A DNA stretch of 19,203 nucleotides. Source: an uncultured Bacilli bacterium. GTDB lineage: Bacteria; Bacillota_I; Bacilli_A; RF39; UBA660. Each line of letters begins with the position of its first letter. The stretch's first letter is position 1. A program made the translations under genes and the position numbers. The notes below the pieces were generated by a model. The model did no database searches. It was not told the DNA's origin and saw only the letters and a program-made list of their open reading frames with translations. Below, piece by piece: positions 7,168 to 14,417 of the stretch. The stretch covers positions 1 through 19,203 of the forward strand of contig CANQFX010000018.1 in the NCBI GenBank assembly GCA_947600015.1. Reading direction: 5' to 3'.

Positions 7168-7194
7168 ATGCGTTTCATATGCATTTATTTTTTT
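7162..7194. terminator. Bidirectional terminator between the XRE gene and gpmI
   Basis: A perfect 10-bp inverted repeat AAATAAATGC / GCATTTATTT (7162-7171 and 7181-7190) with a 9-base loop is flanked by T-runs in both reading directions. The TAA stop of the XRE gene and the TAA stop of gpmI both lie inside the stem, one in each arm, so the two convergent genes share one structure. Confidence 0.8.
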
Positions 7195-8705
7195 GATGAT
7201 TTATTTATAATGAGTGACTTACCTGTCATTTCTTTAGGAATTTCTAATCCCATTAAATCTAAAATCGTAGGAGCAATATCTGCTAATTTTCCATTTTTAA
7301 TTTCAATATCCTTTTGTGTAATGATGAAAGGAACAATAGAAGTAGTATGGGATGTGCATATATTTCCTTCTTCATCAATCATCTCTTCACAATTACCATG
7401 GTCTGCAATGACAATGATTACTCCTCCTTGTTTTTTTATTTTTTCAAATACTCTACCCAATCCACGGTCTACTGCTTCTACTCCTTTGATGGCTGCATCA
7501 TACACTCCTGTATGTCCTAACATATCTCCATTGGCATAATTTAAAACAATTAAATCATAATCTTCATCTAATTCTTTTAACAAAGCATCTGTTACTTCTA
7601 CAGAACTCATTTCTGGTTTTAAATCATAAGTTGCAACTTTAGGAGAGGGAATTAATACCTTTTTTTCTTTTGAATAATCAACTTCTTTTCCACCGTCAAA
7701 ATAGAATGTGACATGTGCATATTTTTCTGTTTCCGCAATTCTTAGTTGTTTTTTACCTAAACTCTCCATATATTCGCCTAAGGTGTTTACTAAATTTTGA
7801 TCATCAAAAGCATGATTTGCGAGTACAGAATGTACTACTGGCATCATTGTTACTACTTTTACATTTTGAAATCTTATTACTTCCATGTCATTAAATGTAG
7901 GATTTGTAATTGCTGTAAATAATTCTCGCAACCGATCTTTCCGATAATTAAAAACGATAATACCATCATTTTCTTGTAGTAGTCCATCTTCATCAAAAAT
8001 TGCTGGTATTAAGAATTCATCTGTAATATCTTCTTTATAACACTCTTCAATATATTCTTTTATTGATTTTTTCTTAGGGCCTATTCCCTTTACTATGGCA
8101 TCATAACTTTTTTTGATTCGATCATAATTATTATCGCGATCCATCGCATAGTAGCGGCCACTAATCGTTGCGATTGTTCCAACACCAATTTCTTTCAATT
8201 TTTCTTCTACTTTTTCAATATAATGATAGGAACTATTCGGCTTTGTATCTCTTCCATCTGTAAATAAGTGAAGATATAATTTTTCAATTTTTTGCTGTTT
8301 ACATAACTCTAAGATTGCCATTAAATGATTGATATGCGAATGGACTCCTCCATCACTAATTAATCCCATAATATGTAATTTGGACTGATTTTGTTTTACA
8401 TGGGAAATTACATTTAATAGTTCTTCATTTTGAAAGAAACTTTTATTTTCTATACTTTGGTTGATTCGTTCTAAAGGTTGATAAACAACTCGGCCTGCTC
8501 CAATATTCATATGTCCTACTTCAGAGTTGCCTACCTGTCCACTAGGAAGCCCTACAAAAGTTCCGCTTGCTTCTAAATAAGCATGTGGATAATTATTCCA
8601 TAAATAGTTAAAATTTGGTTTATGGGCATTACGAAAAGCATTTCCTGTTGTTGTGTCTCTTAGTCCACATCCATCTAATATTGTTAACAGTATTGTTTTT
8701 TTCAT
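7185..8705 (-). CDS. gpmI: 2,3-bisphosphoglycerate-independent phosphoglycerate mutase
   Basis: Interconverts 3- and 2-phosphoglycerate in glycolysis using two Mn2+ ions and a phosphoserine intermediate. The 506-residue length is normal. Visible motifs: LTILDGCGL (metal ligand Asp11), GQVGNSEVGH with catalytic Ser61, SDGGVHSH (117-124), FTDGRDT (148-154), GRYYAMDRDNNYDR (183-196), NYANGDMLGHTG and IADHGNCEEM near the C-terminus. The Mn2+-dependent enzyme is typical of spore-formers, where it is linked to pH-controlled 3-PGA storage in spores; that link is known for Bacillus and only inferred here. The Shine-Dalgarno GAGGGG overlaps the stop of the ATPase gene 9 bases upstream, so translation is probably coupled. 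Confidence 0.97.
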   Translation of the reverse strand: MKKTILLTILDGCGLRDTTTGNAFRNAHKPNFNYLWNNYPHAYLEASGTFVGLPSGQVGNSEVGHMNIGAGRVVYQPLERINQSIENKSFFQNEELLNVISHVKQNQSKLHIMGLISDGGVHSHINHLMAILELCKQQKIEKLYLHLFTDGRDTKPNSSYHYIEKVEEKLKEIGVGTIATISGRYYAMDRDNNYDRIKKSYDAIVKGIGPKKKSIKEYIEECYKEDITDEFLIPAIFDEDGLLQENDGIIVFNYRKDRLRELFTAITNPTFNDMEVIRFQNVKVVTMMPVVHSVLANHAFDDQNLVNTLGEYMESLGKKQLRIAETEKYAHVTFYFDGGKEVDYSKEKKVLIPSPKVATYDLKPEMSSVEVTDALLKELDEDYDLIVLNYANGDMLGHTGVYDAAIKGVEAVDRGLGRVFEKIKKQGGVIIVIADHGNCEEMIDEEGNICTSHTTSIVPFIITQKDIEIKNGKLADIAPTILDLMGLEIPKEMTGKSLIINKSSKK

Positions 8706-8714
8706 TTTCCCCTC

Positions 8715-9992
8715 CTACATCTTTGTTTCATTCAAGCAAAATACAGCATAAATTGGAATATAACGGATTTCTTTTTTGGTAGAAAAGTTATTTTCTGTAA
8801 TTCTATATGCCCTTGGGACAATAAACTTTTTCATAAATACAGAAAGAGATTTTGCTTTAGACATAGACCTTGTGATAATCTCAATAGGAATAATTTGTCC
8901 TATACGATTTTGAATTACAAAATTTACTTCTGCTTTTCCTTCTGATTGATAATAGTATAACGCATACCCTGATTCTACTAGTGTTTTAGCAATATGATTT
9001 TCATAAATCGTTTCTTTTACCTTTTCATCTGTAGTCCATGTTTTATATGTTAAATGCAACATAGAAAACAAAAGTCCATCATCTGGAAGATATAGTTTAA
9101 AACTATCTTTTTCTCTACAACTACTAAGGGGAGATTTTACCGTCTTAATTTTATAACTTCGATATATTAGTTGGTTATTCACAAGATAATTAATACTACT
9201 TTCATACTCTTTTGCTCTTTTTCCCATGCCAATCATTCCATATTGAAATTTTTTGTTATCTTTCATTAGTTGTTCTGGAATGGAATTTATTACTTCTAAT
9301 CCTCTAGGAATATCAATTAATGTTTTATTAAGGCATAATTCTTTTTTATAAACGTCTATAATTTTTTGTTTAATTGCATCTATTTCATATACACTTTTTC
9401 CATCCAAACTTGCTTTCACAACTTCAGGTAATCCTCCTGTTTTTAAATACTCCCAAAATAATTCTAATGCAACTTTATGGAATGAGCAGGTTTTTGATTT
9501 AGCAAAGCATTCTTTGATTAATTCTGCTAGTGTTCTTTCCTCGTGGGCCCATAGATACTCTTCAAAATCCATTTCATTCATTCCTTTGAATTGTAATTCT
9601 TCACCCTTAAATTCCGTTAATCTTTCTCTTCTAGAAATGATACCTATAATATGATATTTACTATGTTCACTTCCAAATAGTTTTAATCCTTTTATAATTT
9701 CTATCTCATCTAAATTATCTAATACAATTAAAGTATCTTCTTTTAAAATCGTCTCTCCTGATAATAAGGATAAATTTAAAATTAATTTTTCTGTTGATTT
9801 TTCTTTTTTAAATAAATCGATGATTGTTTTATTATTTTCGGTATTAAAATAAACTACATTTTTATATTCTTTTTTTCCATAATTTAATACAGTAAAAGTC
9901 TTACCAATTTGTTTTGGTCCATATAAAATTAAAGGCTTGCGCAAAATATCTTTTTGCCATTTATGAAAAAATTCTTCTATCTTTCGTTCCAT
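8715..9992 (-). CDS. AAA ATPase with DUF4143-type C-terminal domain
   Basis: A 425-residue protein with the architecture of the AAA_14/DUF4143 family: an N-terminal P-loop ATPase and a C-terminal PD-(D/E)xK-nuclease-like domain, function generally unknown. Walker A is GPKQIGKT (25-32); Walker B is TLIVLDNLDE (87-96). The C-terminal domain reads KAEVNF (353-358) and IPIEIITR (368-375), where active-like members read xIDF and IEVKS. The Asp is thus Asn357 and the Lys is Ile373, so nuclease activity is doubtful. It has its own strong promoter and is coupled to gpmI. Such genes are often mobile accessory genes, so its place upstream of a glycolytic gene is unexpected. The role is unknown. Confidence 0.85.
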   Translation of the reverse strand: MERKIEEFFHKWQKDILRKPLILYGPKQIGKTFTVLNYGKKEYKNVVYFNTENNKTIIDLFKKEKSTEKLILNLSLLSGETILKEDTLIVLDNLDEIEIIKGLKLFGSEHSKYHIIGIISRRERLTEFKGEELQFKGMNEMDFEEYLWAHEERTLAELIKECFAKSKTCSFHKVALELFWEYLKTGGLPEVVKASLDGKSVYEIDAIKQKIIDVYKKELCLNKTLIDIPRGLEVINSIPEQLMKDNKKFQYGMIGMGKRAKEYESSINYLVNNQLIYRSYKIKTVKSPLSSCREKDSFKLYLPDDGLLFSMLHLTYKTWTTDEKVKETIYENHIAKTLVESGYALYYYQSEGKAEVNFVIQNRIGQIIPIEIITRSMSKAKSLSVFMKKFIVPRAYRITENNFSTKKEIRYIPIYAVFCLNETKM

Positions 9993-10025
9993 AAAGTGTG
10001 CCTCCCATACATATTTTATAAATTA

Positions 10026-10054
10026 AGTATACTTTTTTCTTTGGCTTCTGTCAA
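10026..10054 (-). promoter_or_regulatory. Strong sigma-A promoter of the ATPase-gpmI pair
   Basis: On the minus strand: TTGACA (10049-10054), a 17-base spacer, TATACT (10026-10031). Near-consensus. It lies just after the spo0A terminator, separating ATPase-gpmI from the upstream genes, with a 5' UTR of about 25 nt. Confidence 0.8.
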
Positions 10055-10082
10055 TGTTATTATTTATTTTTTCTTGGAAATT

Positions 10083-10107
10083 AAAAAAGACGTCTTTTCT
10101 TACGTCT
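10083..10107 (-). terminator. Intrinsic terminator of spo0A
   Basis: AGACGT / ACGTCT (10102-10107 and 10088-10093) form a 6-bp stem with an 8-base loop followed by T-rich sequence when read leftward. It begins at the last base of the spo0A stop codon. Confidence 0.65.
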
Positions 10108-10883
10108 CAATTTGATAAAACTGGTTTATTAAATTCTAATCGTAATTTGTCTGCTACTGTGACAATAAATTCAGAATTGGTAGGTTTTGCTTTATCAATA
10201 TCTACACTATGTCCAAAAATATCTTCCATCAACTGCCAATTCCCACGATTCCAACTTACTTCAATCGCATGTCGTATTGCTCGTTCTACTCGCGATACTG
10301 TTGTTTCATACTTTTTTGCGATTTCTGGATATAATTCTTTTGTAATTCCTCCTACCATCTCTGGATTCTCATATATGAGTGTTACACCTTCTCTGATATA
10401 TTGATATCCTTTAATGTGAGATGGTACTCCTAATTCATGTAGTGTCTTGGTAATCGATATTTGTAAATTATTATGATATAAGTCTATTGACTCTCCTCCA
10501 TATTTTACACCTTCGGATACTTCGGTAATTCTTTTTTCCAAATCAGAAAGTTCAAATGGTTTTAAAATAAAATAACTTACTCCTAATTCTGATACTTTTC
10601 GAATCATGTCTTGCGTATTATACGATGTTAGAACAATGACTTTTTTATCAATTCCTTTTTCATTCATATACTCCAAAACACTAATTCCATCTTTGTTTGG
10701 CATAATGAGATCTAATAATATAATGTCATACTCATCTTGTTTTTTCTCAATTACTGTAATTCCTTCTACTCCATCGTACGCTTCTTGCGTAATTTTAATG
10801 TCTGCGTGTTCATTAAAATATTCCTTTATCATATCGACTAAACTTTTGTTGTCATCGATAATCAATACTCTTGTTTTTTTCAT
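10107..10883 (-). CDS. spo0A: Sporulation master response regulator Spo0A
   Basis: The phosphorelay-controlled DNA-binding regulator that commits cells to sporulation. The 258-residue product has a receiver domain (about 1-125) with acidic pair Asp10/Asp11, phospho-acceptor Asp58 in DIILLDLIMP, Thr86 and Lys108. The C-terminal effector domain (about 145-250) carries the diagnostic LHELGVPSHIKGYQYIREG and recognition helix SRVERAIRHAIEV. The start at 10883 follows GAGAGGAG at good spacing; an ATG five codons upstream overlaps that site and is unlikely. It ends with TGA, evidence for the standard code. The usual upstream neighbour spoIVB is absent; tpiA is there instead. Spo0A-type boxes lie upstream, suggesting autoregulation. 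Confidence 0.97.
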   Translation of the reverse strand: MKKTRVLIIDDNKSLVDMIKEYFNEHADIKITQEAYDGVEGITVIEKKQDEYDIILLDLIMPNKDGISVLEYMNEKGIDKKVIVLTSYNTQDMIRKVSELGVSYFILKPFELSDLEKRITEVSEGVKYGGESIDLYHNNLQISITKTLHELGVPSHIKGYQYIREGVTLIYENPEMVGGITKELYPEIAKKYETTVSRVERAIRHAIEVSWNRGNWQLMEDIFGHSVDIDKAKPTNSEFIVTVADKLRLEFNKPVLSN

Positions 10884-10910
10884 GTATTCTCCTCTCATAT
10901 ACTACCACGC

Positions 10911-10936
10911 ATTATAATTATATAACAGGATGTCAA
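10911..10936 (-). promoter_or_regulatory. Probable spo0A promoter region, non-ideal spacing
   Basis: On the minus strand a perfect TTGACA (10931-10936) is followed by two adjacent TATAAT copies (10917-10922 and 10911-10916), giving spacings of 8 and 14 bases rather than 17. Either the -10 is a shifted variant or the region needs an activator. TTGACA also reads as a one-mismatch Spo0A box (TGTCAAA, 10931-10937). I see no clear sigma-H promoter. Confidence 0.4.
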
Positions 10937-10965
10937 AAAATGGTAGGGAAAAAAAAGACAAGTTT

Positions 10966-10990
10966 TGTCGAAACTGTCTAATTTGTCTAA
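10966..10990 (+). promoter_or_regulatory. Spo0A box cluster (0A boxes)
   Basis: A perfect 0A box TGTCGAA (consensus TGNCGAA) at 10966-10972 is followed by TGTCTAA at 10975-10981 and TGTCTAA at 10984-10990, each one base off the box and exactly 9 bases from the previous copy. The last copy overlaps the tpiA stop. They lie about 30-60 bases upstream of the spo0A -35-like TTGACA. This suggests direct autoregulation by Spo0A~P. Confidence 0.55.
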
Positions 10991-11670
10991 TTTTCTAGAT
11001 TTTCTAATAGTTTTTTTAAGTTTTCTATTTCTAAACTTAAACCGCCAATTAAGAATCCTGCTATCGTAGAACATTGTTTTAATATAGAAATATTTTCTTG
11101 ATCGATACTTCCACCATATAAAATTTTGTTGTTTGGAAAATATTTCTTTATTGTACGACTAGCACTTTCTATATGCTCCTGACTAGTCAATTTTCCACTA
11201 CCAATTGCCCAAACGGGTTCATAAGCAAGAATTAGCTGTTCTTTTTCCTTTGACGTTAAGTAATTATCTAGAAAAAGCAAATCTTTTTCCAACTCTCTTT
11301 GCTGCTTTTCTTTTGCTTCTTCACCTAAACAAAAGATGGGTATGATACCAACTTTGCATAGTTGTTGAATTTTTTCTAACATTTCTTTGGGCGTTTCTTT
11401 TTTCCTTCTTTCCGAATGTCCAACAAGTGCATACTTCACATCATAAGATTTTAATTGCTCGGCAGAGACTTCTCCAGTATATGGTCCCATTCCATTGGTG
11501 GCAACATTTTGACTTCCTAAGACACAATTTGATAACGAAAATAAAGAAAAATGTGGATAAGAAGGACATAGTACTAATTCATGTGAAGTAGTTATTGTTG
11601 AAAGTTTTTGCTGATATATCAAAAATTCTTCTTTCGTAAAATTACATTTATTATTTAGTATGATAATCAT
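10987..11670 (-). CDS. tpiA: Triosephosphate isomerase, short form
   Basis: Interconverts dihydroxyacetone phosphate and glyceraldehyde-3-phosphate. Catalytic residues are present: Asn6 and Lys8 in LNNKCN (usually NWKMN), His85 in GHSERR, and Glu151 in AYEPVWAIGSGK, the phosphate-gripping loop. ILYGGSI and FLIGGLSL follow at the C-terminus. At 227 residues it is about 20 shorter than typical enzymes, partly from a shortened N-terminus, but the fold elements look complete. The start has GGAGG 8 bases upstream. It overlaps the glycosyltransferase gene by 20 bases, so translation is coupled. It is the last gene of the pgk-led chain. Confidence 0.95.
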   Translation of the reverse strand: MIIILNNKCNFTKEEFLIYQQKLSTITTSHELVLCPSYPHFSLFSLSNCVLGSQNVATNGMGPYTGEVSAEQLKSYDVKYALVGHSERRKKETPKEMLEKIQQLCKVGIIPIFCLGEEAKEKQQRELEKDLLFLDNYLTSKEKEQLILAYEPVWAIGSGKLTSQEHIESASRTIKKYFPNNKILYGGSIDQENISILKQCSTIAGFLIGGLSLEIENLKKLLENLEN

Positions 11671-12898
11671 CTTTTTTCCTCCACTTCTTTGCTATTTTTG
11701 AAATAATTCCAAAACGATTTTCACTCTGCTTTTCTTTTATTGCTCTGTGATATACTTCTAACACGCGCTCCGCATAATTATCAGAACTATCGTGCTCTGC
11801 TTGGATTCTTGCTTGTTTATTTAAAAGTTCATGTTGTTCCTGATTCTCATAAAGCAGGATAATTTGTTTTTGATAAGAAGGCATATCTTCAAAGAAAAGA
11901 CCATTTAAACCTTCGGTAATCATACTAATAAAAGCCTCATCTCTCATACAGACAGGAACTACACCAGAAGCCATGGCTTCAATAATCGTAAGTCCTTGCG
12001 TTTCTGTTTTTGATGCTGTTGTAAAAATATCAGCGCAGTGATAATAATAAGGCATTTCTTCCCATGCTGCTTTTCCTGTAAATAAAATGTTTTTTTCTAG
12101 TTTTTCTTCTTTTACTTTTATTTCATACTTTTCTTTGTCTGGTCCATCTCCTACAATTAGAAGTTTTATATTTGGATGTTTTTTCACTAGTTTTTTATGT
12201 GCTTCAATTAAAAATTCTACGTTTTTCTCTTCTGCAAGTCTTCCTACAAATAATAAAACAAAATCTTTCTTAGATAAATTTAGACTTTTTCTTAAATTTA
12301 GGAGTTCTTTTCTATCAATATTCTCTTCAAAAAAGCGTTCTACTTCAATTCCTGTTGGAATAATGTGAATATTTTTTTTAAACTGATATTTTTCCTTAAA
12401 CAATTTATAGGTTTTATTGGTAGGAACGATGAGTTCTGTCGCTGTCGTTTCACAGTAGAACTTGGTAAAGTATTCTACTAATTTTTTACTAGATTTCTTA
12501 AAATAGCCTTTTGTTACATAATGAATATAATCTTCATACATTGTATGATAGGTATGAACTAAAGGAATATTATATTGCTTCGCAAATAGACGGGCAAAAG
12601 TACCAATTGCAAATTCTGTTTGTGAATGAATCACATCTAAATTCCATTCTTTGATCTTATGTACTGCTTGAATTGGATAGATGCTTGTTAATCTAGAATC
12701 ATAAATTCCCGTAGGAATTCCTGGAATCCGTAATACTTTTTCTTTTTCATCATACTCATATTTAAAACTTTTTAAATTTGCTGTCACTACATAAACTTCA
12801 TGGCCTTTTTTTTCTAATGCGTGCTTTAACATCACTTCACTTGTCACTAACCCACTAATATAAGGAGTATATGTTTCCGTAAAAATTCCTATTCTCAT
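11651..12898 (-). CDS. GT4 glycosyltransferase, probable diacylglycerol glucosyltransferase
   Basis: A 415-residue retaining GT-B glycosyltransferase. The N-terminal acceptor domain starts MRIGIFTETYTPYISGLVTS and holds HSQTEF and HTYHTMYEDYIHYV. The C-terminal nucleotide-sugar domain has FVGRLAEEKN (Arg220, Lys225), IVGDGPDKEKY and the EX7E motif Glu299-Glu307 in TETQGLTIIEA. From memory the N-terminus, HTEF-like, GDGPDK and TETQGLT blocks closely resemble the Acholeplasma monoglucosyl-diacylglycerol synthase, so the likely reaction is UDP-glucose plus diacylglycerol to glucosyl-diacylglycerol at the membrane face. The basic C-terminus (KKWRKK) would suit membrane binding. It is followed by overlapping tpiA and preceded at 2 bases by the flippase-like gene. 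Substrate specificity is inferred. Confidence 0.85.
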   Translation of the reverse strand: MRIGIFTETYTPYISGLVTSEVMLKHALEKKGHEVYVVTANLKSFKYEYDEKEKVLRIPGIPTGIYDSRLTSIYPIQAVHKIKEWNLDVIHSQTEFAIGTFARLFAKQYNIPLVHTYHTMYEDYIHYVTKGYFKKSSKKLVEYFTKFYCETTATELIVPTNKTYKLFKEKYQFKKNIHIIPTGIEVERFFEENIDRKELLNLRKSLNLSKKDFVLLFVGRLAEEKNVEFLIEAHKKLVKKHPNIKLLIVGDGPDKEKYEIKVKEEKLEKNILFTGKAAWEEMPYYYHCADIFTTASKTETQGLTIIEAMASGVVPVCMRDEAFISMITEGLNGLFFEDMPSYQKQIILLYENQEQHELLNKQARIQAEHDSSDNYAERVLEVYHRAIKEKQSENRFGIISKIAKKWRKKDDYHTK

Positions 12899-12900
12899 TC

Positions 12901-13911
12901 TTAATCCTCCTTCTTTTCTAAACTAAATACTAGGGCACCAAGAATCATTCCTAAATAATAAGTAATAAATCTCCATACTAGTAATACCGCAGAAGTAATG
13001 CTTGCAGGTAAAAAATTACCATAAAATCTTAAGAAACTATATTCAATTCCTCCACTTGCTCCTGGAATAGGAACAAAAGCACCAATTAGTAAAACATATG
13101 CAGAGGCAGTTAATGTATCAAAAATATTTAAACTGTTAAAATCATGTAGGCTATAAACGATAAATAAGGGAACAATATATAAACAAGTTAGGCTTACAAT
13201 ATTTAATATGACTCCACCAATAAAAAGTTTTTTCCTTTTTCTTAATTGTTTTGCACTATTATGAAATTCTTCTAATTTGATATCTAAACTATGCATCTTT
13301 TCCTGAGGATTCTTTATCCACTTTAATTTAGACAATATATGAATCATACTATGACCTATTTTTTTTGTCGTTTTTTCTGAAAAAGTAATGAAAAATAAAA
13401 CTATTGCAACAAGGGAGTTTATGATAAATCCAATCAATACTAGTGTTCTTAAAATAGGTACTTTGGGGAAAAGATGAAAAATAGAGTTATACAAAATGGC
13501 TAAAAGGCCATAGATTACAAGTGCTACTTGATAAAATATAAAATTTTGAATGGTAATATTTGTGGCATGACTTAATTTAATCCCATGTTCTGTTAACATA
13601 TAAATTTCCATGGGTTGTCCTCCTGTAGAAAATGGTGTAATTCCATTAAAAAATTGAGTAATTAAATTATGCTTGATGGCCTCTTTTAAACTAATTTTTT
13701 CTTTATCTGCAACACTTTTATAATTAATATAGGCTTTAATTACAATGGATAATAGAAAAAAGACAATCGCTAAAAGAATATATCGATAGTCCATGGAAGA
13801 GAGTGCTTTTATAATAGCATCATAATTATCTTTTAGAATTAGTACTAAAATAGCAATTGTAATTACTAATAAAAGAATCGTATTTTTTTTGATATTTTTT
13901 ACTAACTCCAT
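12901..13911 (-). CDS. Flippase-like membrane protein (lysylphosphatidylglycerol synthase TM domain family, UPF0104)
   Basis: A 336-residue integral membrane protein with about seven to eight hydrophobic segments (near 11-27, 43-62, 125-145, 158-178, 229-255, 266-285, 303-330). Family signatures are visible: GITPFSTGGQPMEIYML near residues 90-106 and the loop PIPGASGGIEYSF near 281-293. This corresponds to the flippase half of MprF without the aminoacyl-transferase half. Its start shares one base with the stop of the GNAT-like gene (TAATG), and the glycosyltransferase begins 2 bases after its stop. The pairing suggests it handles or translocates the glycolipid made next door; this is inference from context. 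Confidence 0.85.
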   Translation of the reverse strand: MELVKNIKKNTILLLVITIAILVLILKDNYDAIIKALSSMDYRYILLAIVFFLLSIVIKAYINYKSVADKEKISLKEAIKHNLITQFFNGITPFSTGGQPMEIYMLTEHGIKLSHATNITIQNFIFYQVALVIYGLLAILYNSIFHLFPKVPILRTLVLIGFIINSLVAIVLFFITFSEKTTKKIGHSMIHILSKLKWIKNPQEKMHSLDIKLEEFHNSAKQLRKRKKLFIGGVILNIVSLTCLYIVPLFIVYSLHDFNSLNIFDTLTASAYVLLIGAFVPIPGASGGIEYSFLRFYGNFLPASITSAVLLVWRFITYYLGMILGALVFSLEKKED

Positions 13912-14408
13912 TAAATCCTTCTTCTTTCCTCTTTTATATCTTCTTTTGTTTTACTATAAATTATCATTTTTCCCTCTTGTCCTAGACTTTCGAAATCTTT
14001 TTTTTCTAGCATATTCTTTAGTGCTTTATCCTCTAAAGAAACAAATACGAAAATATCTTCTATTCCTAATACATGAAAAGCATAGTCCGTTGCTAAAGAA
14101 ACAATTTGCCTGTTTTTACTACTATTCGTAATTGGAGCAAAAAAGATTTTTGCACTTTTGGTATCTTTTTCTCCTTGAATATAACAACTATCTATGATTT
14201 CCCCTTCTAATTGAAGAAATAAACATTGATAAATTTTGTTATCATTCTTAACATATTCTGCATATTCTTCTTTATTATAGTGTGTTTTAATATTTTCTAG
14301 ATACGCAGAAGTTTTTGTTCTTATTTCATTTTTTTCTTCAAATTTATGAAGCATTTTAATATGTTCCTCATTATAAGGATCTGCTATAAAGAACTTCTCT
14401 GTACTCAA
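13911..14408 (-). CDS. GNAT-like acetyltransferase-fold protein, function unknown
   Basis: A protein of about 165 residues whose second half resembles the C-terminal half of a GNAT fold: AFHVLGIEDIFVFVSLEDKA, then LEKKDFESLGQEGKMIIYSK (the motif-B-like end). Motif A is not clear, so activity is uncertain. Two starts are possible. A GTG at 14417 abuts the pgk stop but has no good ribosome site. A TTG at 14408 has AGGTGA 6 bases upstream, is preferred here, and rpsJ shows that TTG is used in this genome. It is locked between pgk and the flippase-like gene by near-zero spacing. Its link to glycolysis or glycolipids is unknown. Confidence 0.7.
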   Translation of the reverse strand: MSTEKFFIADPYNEEHIKMLHKFEEKNEIRTKTSAYLENIKTHYNKEEYAEYVKNDNKIYQCLFLQLEGEIIDSCYIQGEKDTKSAKIFFAPITNSSKNRQIVSLATDYAFHVLGIEDIFVFVSLEDKALKNMLEKKDFESLGQEGKMIIYSKTKEDIKEERRRI

Positions 14409-14417
14409 GATTCTCAC

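Noticed and set aside
7168..7539. 123-codon plus-strand open frame after the XRE gene
   Set aside because: It lies antisense to gpmI, whose motifs are unambiguous, and starts inside the bidirectional terminator.
10054..10404. Plus-strand open frame opposite the spo0A C-terminal domain
   Set aside because: Antisense to a strongly conserved domain, with no ribosome site.
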